From Candidatus Nomurabacteria bacterium (GTDB taxonomy: Bacteria; Patescibacteriota; Minisyncoccia; Phycocordibacterales; UBA10002), in contig CALRDB010000029.1 in assembly GCA_943354745.1 (NCBI GenBank), forward strand, positions 1-14,289: a stretch of DNA of 14,289 nt, read 5' to 3'. The notes under the pieces are model-generated. The model searched no databases, was not told the DNA's origin, and worked only from the letters and a program-made list of their open reading frames with translations. This document shows positions 1-4,541 of the stretch, in pieces. How positions within the stretch are numbered: position 1 is the stretch's first letter; every line of letters starts with the position of its first letter. The position numbers were made by a program, and so were the translations under genes.

Positions 1-106
1 CGATTTCCCCGGCTATTTCTTTTTGAGAAACACCGCGGTTCAGAAGCGACTCTATTAATACGCGTTCGCTCTGAGAAATATGCTCACCTTTGTTTCTTTT
101 TTCATC
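1..106 (-). pseudogene. IS30-family transposase, 5' fragment, frame broken near start
   Basis: Read on the minus strand from 106 to the window edge, one open frame gives DEKRNKGEHISQSERVLIES then LLNRGVSQKEIAGEI. This matches the N-terminal helix-turn-helix of IS30-type transposases, which bind the element's terminal repeats. The rest lies outside the window. The frame has no ATG, GTG or TTG between an upstream stop and the HTH. An ATG at 105-103 sits one frame off, directly followed by six A residues. A seventh A would give MKKRNKGEHISQ, a good transposase start. So either one base has been lost from the run, slippage on the run restores the frame, or the assembly is wrong. The family call rests on about 35 residues and is moderate. 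Confidence 0.6.
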
Positions 107-164
107 GCGCCAGTATACAAGAAAATTCGAATTCTATCTTTAAGTTGCCGATCCCCCTAAAACT

Positions 165-722
165 ATGAAAAAGTCTCCTCCTCCCTCTAATCCCGACACA
201 GTCCACCATATCGCACTCGGCGGTACGATTGATTCTTACCTCGACAACCTCCACGATGAACCAGTACCAAGAATGCGGAGCATCATCCCGGAAGTTCTTG
301 CTCAGGCAAAATGCCAGGTACCTCTCCGTTTTTCGCAAGTCTGTATGAAGGATAGCCGCAATCTTAAAGAAGCAGACCTTGTGCGACTCATCAGCGAAAT
401 CAAAAGGAGTCCGGCGCGAATGCTCATCATCACCGTCGGGACCTACACCATGACCGATGTAGCCCGCTTCATTGAAACAAGGAGCGGAAAAACGACGGAA
501 TCTAAAGTCGTTCTTCTAACGGCATCGTATCGCCCCATAGACGGAATTGCGCCATCGGACGGGTCGTTCAACCTCGGTTTTGCCTTTGGAGTCGTTCCCT
601 ATCTTAAACCAGGTGTGTACGTCGCGATGCACTGCAGGGTCTTTCCGGCTTCTGATGTTCGCAAGGACTTAGCTTCGGGGAGGTTCGTCCCCCTTTCATT
701 CGTCGGAGAAACTGAGAAATGA
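165..722 (+). CDS. Stand-alone asparaginase N-terminal-domain protein
   Basis: This 185-aa protein covers only the N-terminal domain of type I/II L-asparaginases (PF00710); full enzymes are about 330 aa. Visible motifs in order: GGTI at 19-22 with the nucleophilic Thr21; MKDS at 61-64 (substrate-binding loop); ITVGTYTM at 89-96; SKVVLLTASYRP at 113-124 with the Lys of the second catalytic triad (K114); SDGSFNL at 131-137. In classical enzymes the HGTDT motif supplies Thr89 and Asp90; here it reads VGTYT, so the Asp is Tyr. Together with the missing C-domain this makes ordinary asparaginase activity uncertain. There is no signal peptide, so it is probably cytosolic. The ATG is the first in frame and has no clear Shine-Dalgarno. 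The gene is monocistronic: an IS30 fragment lies divergently upstream and a terminator follows. Confidence 0.8.
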   Translation: MKKSPPPSNPDTVHHIALGGTIDSYLDNLHDEPVPRMRSIIPEVLAQAKCQVPLRFSQVCMKDSRNLKEADLVRLISEIKRSPARMLIITVGTYTMTDVARFIETRSGKTTESKVVLLTASYRPIDGIAPSDGSFNLGFAFGVVPYLKPGVYVAMHCRVFPASDVRKDLASGRFVPLSFVGETEK

Positions 723-741
723 CGCGCTGAATCAATTACGC

Positions 742-777
742 AAATCGCCCCGACCAAAGAGTCAGGGCGATTTTTTT
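742..777 (+). terminator. Rho-independent terminator of the asparaginase-like gene
   Basis: Arms AAATCGCCCCGAC (742-754) and GTCAGGGCGATTT (761-773) pair with one C/A mismatch around a 6-nt loop, and a run of seven T follows at 771-777. It lies 20 bases after the stop codon. A-rich sequence on the other side might let it also stop minus-strand transcripts coming from rplL. Confidence 0.85.
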
Positions 778-782
778 CCTTT

Positions 783-881
783 CTGGATCCCGCATTAGTC
801 TACGACTACTACGCTGCTGCTTCGGTGCGGGATGACTTTGAATTGAAACTGGATCCCCGCCTTCGCGGGGATGACTTTGAA
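783..881. repeat. Two tandem palindromic (REP-like) units of the GGATCCCCG type
   Basis: Unit 1 (783-842) has CTGGATCCCGCA and TGCGGGATGAC arms around a long loop. Unit 2 (849-881) is a tight hairpin, GGATCCCCGC-CTTC-GCGGGGAT. Both end in GATGACTTTGAA. The same class (GGATTCCC...GGGAATGAC) recurs at 3530-3670 and 8978-9001, so it is a dispersed family. A separate motif, CCCTTCGACAAGCTCAGGAC, lies at 921-940; I recall such sequences as a widespread dispersed repeat, but cannot check that here. Confidence 0.75.
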
Positions 882-907
882 ATAAATAGGAATTTATTTC
901 AAAGTCA
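872..907. repeat. 16-bp perfect inverted repeat with 4-nt loop
   Basis: TGACTTTGAAATAAAT (872-887) and ATTTATTTCAAAGTCA (892-907) are exact reverse complements separated by AGGA. It lies downstream of rplL on the minus strand, where it may act as a weak terminator or 3' end stabiliser. It has no adjacent T tract, so the role is inferred from position only. Confidence 0.75.
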
Positions 908-917
908 CCTTCCCTCC
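894..917 (-). other. Possible second copy of the rplL 3' end (GGKVTLK-stop)
   Basis: On the minus strand these 24 bases read GGA GGG AAG GTG ACT TTG, then AAA TAA, i.e. G-G-K-V-T-L-K-stop. They match the true rplL terminus at 952-975 at 19 of 24 bases, and all five differences are synonymous. The segment also overlaps one arm of the 16-bp inverted repeat, so the match could instead come from the TGACTTTGAA tail of the neighbouring palindromic units. A remnant of an older rplL end is plausible but unproven. Confidence 0.4.
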
Positions 918-951
918 CTGCCCTTCGACAAGCTCAGGACCTACGGAAAAG

Positions 952-1347
952 TTACTTGAGAGTAACTTTCCCTCCGGCTGCTTCAATATCCTTCTTGAGT
1001 TTCTCGGCATCGTCTTTCTTAAGACCTTCCTTGAGCATCTTCGGGGCGGCATCAACAAGATCCTTCGCCTCCTTGAGACCCATCGCGAGAGCTTCCTTGA
1101 CTACCTTGATGACGGCAATCTTTTGCGCGCCAGCATCGGTAAGTTCGACGTTAAACATGGTTTTCTCTTCACCTGCTGGAACCGCTCCCGCCGCAGGTCC
1201 CGCTACAGCGACAGCTGAAGCTGATACGCCAAATTTCTTCTCCAATGTCTTAACAAGTTCGTTAAGGTCGATGACCGACATCTGCTCAACCGCATCAATA
1301 ATTGATTTGAACTTCGCCGGTACTTCCACGTTTTGAGTTTCTTCCAT
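952..1347 (-). CDS. rplL: 50S ribosomal protein L7/L12
   Basis: The 131-aa product is the stalk protein that binds L10 as dimers and recruits translation GTPases to the ribosome. The N-terminal dimerisation region (about 8-40, IIDAVEQMSVIDLNELVKTL) is followed by an Ala/Gly/Pro hinge (AVAVAGPAAGAVPAGEEK) and the conserved C-terminal domain: KIAVIKVVKE, then GLKEAKDLVDAAP (the factor-binding helix), ending in EAAGGKVTLK. The length is normal for the family. I chose ATG at 1347 because MEETQNVEV matches the usual start; an in-frame ATG 33 bases upstream would add an atypical MSERLLLTLII. No Shine-Dalgarno is visible. It lies 115 bases after rplJ on the same strand, probably one operon, and is not followed by rpoB here. 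Confidence 0.97.
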   Translation of the reverse strand: MEETQNVEVPAKFKSIIDAVEQMSVIDLNELVKTLEKKFGVSASAVAVAGPAAGAVPAGEEKTMFNVELTDAGAQKIAVIKVVKEALAMGLKEAKDLVDAAPKMLKEGLKKDDAEKLKKDIEAAGGKVTLK

Positions 1348-1380
1348 GATTATTAATGTTAGTAGTAATCGTTCACTCAC

Positions 1381-1459
1381 TACGAACTACGAACGTTTAC
1401 GGAAGTGCGAAAATGAGGAGTCTCGTTCGTATTTTCGTATCGGCGTTCGTAGGTTCGTA
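1381..1459. repeat. Inverted repeat built of TTCGTA/TACGAA heptamers between rplJ and rplL
   Basis: Arm TACGAACTACGAACG (1381-1395) pairs with CGTTCGTAGGTTCGTA (1444-1459) apart from one extra G. Between them lie further TTCGTATTTTCGTAT copies at 1426-1440. The arms are themselves 7-base tandem units (TACGAAC twice). In the rplJ-rplL mRNA this would form a long hairpin that could set the L10:L12 expression ratio or protect an mRNA end. That role is inferred from position only. Confidence 0.65.
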
Positions 1460-1462
1460 TTG

Positions 1463-1960
1463 CTATGATTTCTTTTTAGCTACTTCGCTTAACCCGATAA
1501 CCAACCGTTGTATCGGTGAGTTTACCAAGTTGGCAAACTGTGCGTAGAGCGTCTGTCGTGACGGAATTGAAGCAAGTGCGAGTACCTCAACCTGTCCGAT
1601 GAATTTCCCCTCGAAGATACCTCCGATAAGTTTGACTGCTTTTTCGAGTTTTTTCTCAAACGAGAAAACCTCTCGTGCTGGAGCAGTAACATCATCACCG
1701 ACCTCAAGGTACGCGACAGCCACCTCACCTTCGAGGTTCGGGAACTCTCCCGAAACCTTTACTCCCTCGAGTGACTTTCTGATAAGTGACTTCTTGGCTA
1801 CGAAGTAGCCCATTCCCGCCTCACGAAGTTTCCGTCGAAGATTTTCGGCGTTCTTTACCGTGAGTTTGTTGAACTGCACGAAGGCGACCGAAGAGGTCTT
1901 CGTAAAAATCCCTTTGAGTTTCTCGATGATCTCTATCTTTTTTGCTTTGGTTATTGCCAC
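1463..1960 (-). CDS. rplJ: 50S ribosomal protein L10
   Basis: The 165-aa protein is the base of the ribosomal stalk: it binds 23S rRNA with its N-terminal domain and carries L7/L12 dimers on its C-terminal helix. The N-terminus AITKAKKIEIIEKLKGIF, then SSVAFVQFNKLTVKNAENLR and GMGYFVAKKSLIRKSLEG are typical L10 signatures. ALASIPSRQTLYAQFANLVN followed by SPIQRLVIGL is the usual junction and L12-binding helix. The start is GTG at 1960, giving (V/M)AITKAKK; there is no in-frame ATG nearby and no clear Shine-Dalgarno. The upstream leader resembles the L10 autoregulatory RNA and a CTAG-rich repeat lies directly before the start codon. rplL follows after 115 bases. Confidence 0.97.
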   Translation of the reverse strand: MAITKAKKIEIIEKLKGIFTKTSSVAFVQFNKLTVKNAENLRRKLREAGMGYFVAKKSLIRKSLEGVKVSGEFPNLEGEVAVAYLEVGDDVTAPAREVFSFEKKLEKAVKLIGGIFEGKFIGQVEVLALASIPSRQTLYAQFANLVNSPIQRLVIGLSEVAKKKS

Positions 1961-1968
1961 AAATGTAG

Positions 1969-2044
1969 ACTCTAAGGAAGAAGGCTTTGGGCTCTAGGAA
2001 TTCTCTTCCTAGCGCCTAGCGCCTAATTGCCTAGTGCCTTCTTA
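1969..2044 (-). repeat. CTAG-rich period-7 repeat abutting the rplJ start codon
   Basis: In rplJ sense the block runs AAGAAGG-CACTAGG-CAATTAGG-CGCTAGG-CGCTAGG-AAGAGAATT-CCTAGAG-CCCAAAG-CCTTCTT-CC. Units are 7 bases with occasional 8, and the two halves are complementary, so it can fold into a long hairpin (CTAGGAA/TTCCTAG at the tip, AAGAAGGC/GCCTTCTT at the base). The 3' half, CCTAGAGCC..AAGCCTTC.., reappears just before the gene at 12848, in the same orientation relative to the gene. Confidence 0.7.
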
Positions 2045-2070
2045 TTTATTCGACCTGAGGTCTAGAGAAT

Positions 2071-2140
2071 AGCTAGCTGTGCTAGCTGTCTCGGCAGGAA
2101 ATTAAGCCCTTCGAATTTCTCAGGACGCCTGCTGTCTTTG
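2071..2140 (-). promoter_or_regulatory. L10-leader-like autoregulatory RNA upstream of rplJ
   Basis: In the rplJ transcript the segment 2140-2089 reads CAAAGACAGCAGGCG, a short side hairpin region, then GGGCTTAATTTCCTGCCGAGAC. The pairing CAGCAGG/CCTGCCG with flanking purine-rich bulges is the pattern of the ribosomal protein L10 leader (Rfam L10_leader), where the L10-L12 complex binds its own mRNA. A perfect AGCTAGC-TGT-GCTAGCT palindrome (2071-2087) lies just downstream and could be the switching hairpin. The family match is from memory of the consensus; a covariance-model search would settle it. Confidence 0.65.
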
Positions 2141-2153
2141 ACCTTGTAGCGAC

Positions 2154-2181
2154 AGATTACCACATTGCATAAAATTGTCAA
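2154..2181 (-). promoter_or_regulatory. Promoter of the rplJ-rplL operon
   Basis: On the minus strand, a perfect -35 TTGACA (2181-2176) is followed after 16 bases by TAATCT (2159-2154). Transcription would start near 2147, just before the L10-leader-like RNA, giving a leader of roughly 185 nt. The -35 box overlaps the T tract of the preceding terminator. Confidence 0.7.
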
Positions 2182-2216
2182 AACAAACGCCTCACGCGCA
2201 AAGCGCGTAAGGCGTT
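2177..2216 (-). terminator. Terminator of the 48-aa membrane protein gene
   Basis: The arms AACGCCTTACGCGC and GCGCGTGAGGCGTT (2216-2203 and 2199-2186) pair with one mismatch around a TTT loop and are followed by TGTTTTG. It lies 24 bases after the stop at 2240 and separates that gene from the ribosomal operon. Confidence 0.8.
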
Positions 2217-2239
2217 CATCTTCACAATGAGCGGACCGT

Positions 2240-2386
2240 TTATTTAAAGATAGTACCGAGTGCGGCAACAGTCTCATGAGCCCCTCGCCACACCCCGAAA
2301 ATAGTAAGGACCGAAAAACTGACAACCAGAATAAGGACAAAGCCAGAAAAAAATCTCCAGAAAGTTCGATCAAGCAGTTTAAACAT
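2240..2386 (-). CDS. 48-aa single-pass membrane protein
   Basis: I do not recognise a family. The product begins MFKLLDRTFWRFFSG, has one strong hydrophobic segment FVLILVVSFSVLTIFGV (about residues 16-32) and ends WRGAHETVAALGTIFK. Aromatic and basic residues before the segment suggest that the N-terminus stays in the cytoplasm. The frame is open further upstream, but that extension runs through a large hairpin, so I place the start at ATG 2386, 7 bases after the hairpin. No normal Shine-Dalgarno is present outside the hairpin. A terminator follows closely, supporting a real short transcript. The gene sits between a decayed surface-protein region and the rplJ operon. Confidence 0.6.
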   Translation of the reverse strand: MFKLLDRTFWRFFSGFVLILVVSFSVLTIFGVWRGAHETVAALGTIFK

Positions 2387-2393
2387 GGTAAAA

Positions 2394-2439
2394 GTATACC
2401 CCCACACCAACTTTTTCGAAAGTTGGTGTGGGGGTATAC
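2394..2439. repeat. 21-bp perfect inverted repeat, 4-nt loop, before the 48-aa gene
   Basis: Positions 2394-2414 are the exact reverse complement of 2419-2439, separated by TTCG on the plus strand (CGAA on the minus). The arm starts GTATACCCCC and continues ACACCAACTTT. On the minus strand it ends 7 bases before ATG 2386 and contains the only G-rich run (GTGGGGGT) that could serve as ribosome binding site, so folding would hide it. A minus-strand TTGTTG-17-TATACC promoter-like pair overlaps the outer arm (weak). Confidence 0.9.
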
Positions 2440-2484
2440 AAGTAACTGGAACTGGCAACAAGTAATGACTGGAGCGCTCACACG

Positions 2485-2532
2485 AAAAACAGGCAACGGC
2501 TTCCGGAATCTTGTCCAGTTACCGTTACCTGT
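2485..2532 (-). terminator. Terminator downstream of the frameshifted small gene
   Basis: On the minus strand ACAGGTAACGG (2532-2522) pairs with CCGTTGCCTGT (2499-2489), with one T/G wobble and a 22-nt loop, followed by TTTTTCG. It lies shortly after the stop at 2556. Confidence 0.6.
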
Positions 2533-2555
2533 TCTCGTGGTAAGTCTTTACTTCG

Positions 2556-2737
2556 CTATTGCGTTGCTTTCATCTGATCTTGAAGCACCTTTATCTGCTT
2601 CATAGCATCCTCGATCTGTTTATCAGAAACCACGAGGTTACATCACTATACGCCACATAGCTCACGGCAGCAGAAGCCCCAAGCGATATGGCAAGCACCA
2701 CCGCAAGAAGAAACCTTACTCTAATTTCAGAATGCAT
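2556..2737 (-). pseudogene. Small membrane-anchored coiled-coil protein, frameshifted
   Basis: From ATG 2737 the frame gives MHSEIRVRFLLAVVLAISLG then ASAAVSYVAYSDVTSW and soon stops. Moving to the -1 frame at about 2635 continues with VSDKQIEDAMKQIKVLQDQM and ends KATQ-stop at 2556. Together they form a plausible ~60-aa protein: an N-terminal signal anchor followed by a short heptad-patterned coiled coil. The total of 182 bases is one short of a whole number of codons, fitting a single-base loss. Function is unknown. It lies directly downstream of another broken gene on the same strand, so the two may have formed an operon that decayed together. Confidence 0.55.
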
Positions 2738-2784
2738 ACTATTCGTGAGTATGAATTAGTAACAATCGATTACCTTATTCACGC

Positions 2785-3330
2785 CTATCGAGCGACCAAG
2801 AAGTTACGTGTACCAGATGGTGTTCTGTTATCTCCGGTGAGATTTGTACACCAATAACACTTGAAGCGGTTGTTGAAGCAGCTTGGATTGAGAATCCACC
2901 AAATTCATTAGCTACGCCACCTGCAAGTGTACTAGTTACCGAAACAAAGACCTTGGGACTCGTGGTAATTCCTGTTACTCCTGTACACCCAACATCACCG
3001 GTTAGACTAGCAATGAGAGACCTCTGGATAATATTAAATGTTCCTAATGCCACACCTGAAATTGTTCCTTTTGTCCTATTTTCTCCCACAACAACACTAG
3101 TAGTACTAGCGGTACCAACCACAGGAAGAGATCTGCTGTATCGACGTTACCGTTTGAACCAGCTGTAATCGAGTAGCTACTAGCCAACACGTGTCAGCCA
3201 CTTGGATATTATAAGTGAGTGATTGACCTACTGAAGAGGCGTACACCGCGGTGACGAGGTCTGTGTGGCTTGTTATACACGCGACAGCGAGAGTGTCTCC
3301 TTGCCGTTATATTAGTACCTATTGTCGCGA
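2785..3330 (-). pseudogene. Surface/fibre-like protein remnant with several frameshifts
   Basis: Consecutive minus-strand segments in different frames read like one Thr/Ser/Gly-rich secreted protein: ATIGTNITA, then GDTLAVACITSHTDLVTAVY and ASSVGQSLTYNIQVADT, then LASSYSITAGSNGNVDTAD, then VVGTASTTSVVVGENRTKGT...GVALGTFNIIQRSL...VQISPEIT, then TPSGTRNFLVAR and a stop at 2785. The longest intact piece is about 100 aa (2810-3122). At least three frame changes are needed, near 3195, 3125 and 2815, and probably one near 3300. The composition resembles beta-rich surface or fibre domains, but I cannot name a family. The surrounding genes are intact, so local decay is likelier than generally poor sequence. 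Confidence 0.55.
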
Positions 3331-3374
3331 GGATTCAAACGACAACTGATGATATTTCTTTTTCATACTGACAG

Positions 3375-3395
3375 GTACTTTAGCTGCTAAAGTAC
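3375..3395. repeat. Short perfect palindrome GTACTTTAGC-T-GCTAAAGTAC
   Basis: A 10-bp perfect inverted repeat with a single central base, flanked by ACAGG on one side and CCTGT farther out. It sits at the upstream end of the decayed surface-protein remnant and may be a leftover operator or terminator. Nothing else recognisable lies between 3331 and 3529 except one TTATCCACA at 3471-3479. Confidence 0.55.
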
Positions 3396-3529
3396 AGCCA
3401 TTTTACCTGTCCTACTTCAAAGGTAGCTGGGGGTTACGCCGTTTTTCCTTGTACTAAAGTATCGTGGTACTTATCCACACCTCAGGAAGAAGGCTTATTT
3501 CTCGGTATGGTTCCGTGTCCGGTTTTAAT

Positions 3530-3670
3530 CTGGATTCCCTTTTTCAAGGTAATGACAGGAGGAAAAGAAGCTTAGGCGCGATCCTTACAACGTCTTGTCA
3601 TTCCCGCGGAGGCGGGAATCCAGAAAAGTCTTACGGATCACTGGATTCCCTTTTTCAAGGGAATGACAGG
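3530..3670. repeat. Three dispersed palindromic units of the TGGATTCCC/GGGAATGACA family
   Basis: Unit 1 (3530-3559) CTGGATTCCCTTTTTCAAGG plus TAATGACAGG; unit 2 (3598-3623), in inverse orientation, TCATTCCCGCGGAGGCGGGA plus ATCCAG; unit 3 (3641-3670) is identical to unit 1 except GAATGACAGG. Units 1 and 3 differ at one base, suggesting recent duplication. They fill the gap after the TPR gene and contain no credible gene. Hairpin formation might end transcription from that gene. Confidence 0.85.
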
Positions 3671-3713
3671 TGTGGACAGTTATCTTTCCGACATATGCCG
3701 GAGAGGTCTTTAC

Positions 3714-4412
3714 TTAGTTTAGACTTTCAATAAGGGTGGTAAAGCTTGGATTTCCCGGAATAGCTTTATTCCCTTGTTCAAGAACGGCTTTTGCCTTTTC
3801 GATATTCTTCAGGGAATAACGATAGAATTCGAACAACCGTAGATACCGATAATCTGCTTTAGGATCTAACGTAATCGCCAAACGAAAATTCTGTTCTGCT
3901 TTGGAGTAGTCTTTAAGATAATCTCCATAGAGCACACCGAGGTTATCTGCAAAAATAGCATTGGTAGGGACAAGCTTAAGTGCGTATTCATATGCTTCTG
4001 CTGCTCCCTTGTAGTCCTCTATCCCCTTACGAGAAAAGCCAAGATCAGCCCAGAGTGTCGCGTTCCCTGGTGCCGACGCAAGAGCGGTAATGGTTTCCTT
4101 GAGGTGTTTCTCAGCCGATAACGCAACATCAGAAGGAAACTGTTTTGGTATCACTATAGGTCCAGCGAGATTGGGGACCTGTATACCCGGAAGTACCGGT
4201 TTAGAGGAGGTTGCAGAGGTTTTTACAAAACCATAATTGAGGTTCGGAGAAGTAACAACAGTTTCTCCACTTGAACTAGCGGTAATGATTGGAGAAACTG
4301 GATTTACTGGACTATCTTCTTCTACAGAACCAGAGCGAAAGACATTAAATACACCTACGCCAGCTATTGCGACAGCAATAAAAATCAAAACAACTGTTTT
4401 TTTGATACTCAT
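3714..4412 (-). CDS. Membrane-anchored TPR-repeat protein
   Basis: The 232-aa product has a Lys-bearing N-terminus and one hydrophobic segment (about 6-25, TVVLIFIAVAIAGVGVFNVF) acting as a signal anchor. A Ser/Pro/Thr-rich linker follows (about 28-90), then TPR units at roughly 118-151 (ATLWADLGFSRKGI...YEYALKLVP), 152-185 (LGVLYGDYLKDYSKAEQNFR...ITLDP) and 186-221 (FYRYSLKNIEKAKAVLEQGN). The TPRs probably face outside and scaffold envelope proteins; no partner can be named. ATG 4412 is the first in frame and precedes the anchor. The predicted -10 box ends only 10 bases before the ATG, so the mRNA may be nearly leaderless. It lies downstream of the giant surface-protein gene, with a terminator between. 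Confidence 0.85.
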   Translation of the reverse strand: MSIKKTVVLIFIAVAIAGVGVFNVFRSGSVEEDSPVNPVSPIITASSSGETVVTSPNLNYGFVKTSATSSKPVLPGIQVPNLAGPIVIPKQFPSDVALSAEKHLKETITALASAPGNATLWADLGFSRKGIEDYKGAAEAYEYALKLVPTNAIFADNLGVLYGDYLKDYSKAEQNFRLAITLDPKADYRYLRLFEFYRYSLKNIEKAKAVLEQGNKAIPGNPSFTTLIESLN

Positions 4413-4422
4413 AGTGAATACG

Positions 4423-4451
4423 AGTATACCGAATTCTCAACAAAATCGCAA
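4423..4451 (-). promoter_or_regulatory. Promoter of the TPR-protein gene, near-leaderless
   Basis: On the minus strand, TTGCGA (4451-4446), a 17-base spacer and TATACT (4428-4423) form a good sigma-70-type promoter. ATG follows after 10 more bases, so the 5' UTR would be about 3-4 nt. The -35 overlaps the T-rich tail of the preceding terminator. Confidence 0.6.
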
Positions 4452-4496
4452 AAAAGAGACAAGACAAAACCCCTCCGACAATTGTCGGAGGGGTTT
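4452..4496 (-). terminator. Terminator of the giant surface-protein gene
   Basis: Arms 4482-4496 and 4467-4481 are a perfect 15-bp inverted repeat (AAACCCCTCCGACAA and its complement), followed on the minus strand by TTTTGTC and later a run of six T. It is 45 bases after the stop at 4542 and insulates the TPR gene. Confidence 0.9.
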
Positions 4497-4541
4497 GTCT
4501 CTACTAATCAATCGTCACAAGCGATCGATTAGCTTAAGTCA

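Noticed and set aside
783..881. Possible CRISPR-like repeats near rplL and at 3530-3670
   Set aside because: Units are palindromic, in mixed orientation and irregularly spaced, with no unique spacers of constant length or cas genes; they are REP-like.
2062..2496. 144-codon minus-strand open frame
   Set aside because: It crosses two terminators, the 21-bp hairpin, the rplJ promoter and the L10 leader; it is a shadow frame.
3464..3733. 89-codon plus-strand open frame
   Set aside because: It consists largely of three palindromic repeats and overlaps the end of the TPR gene; not a gene.
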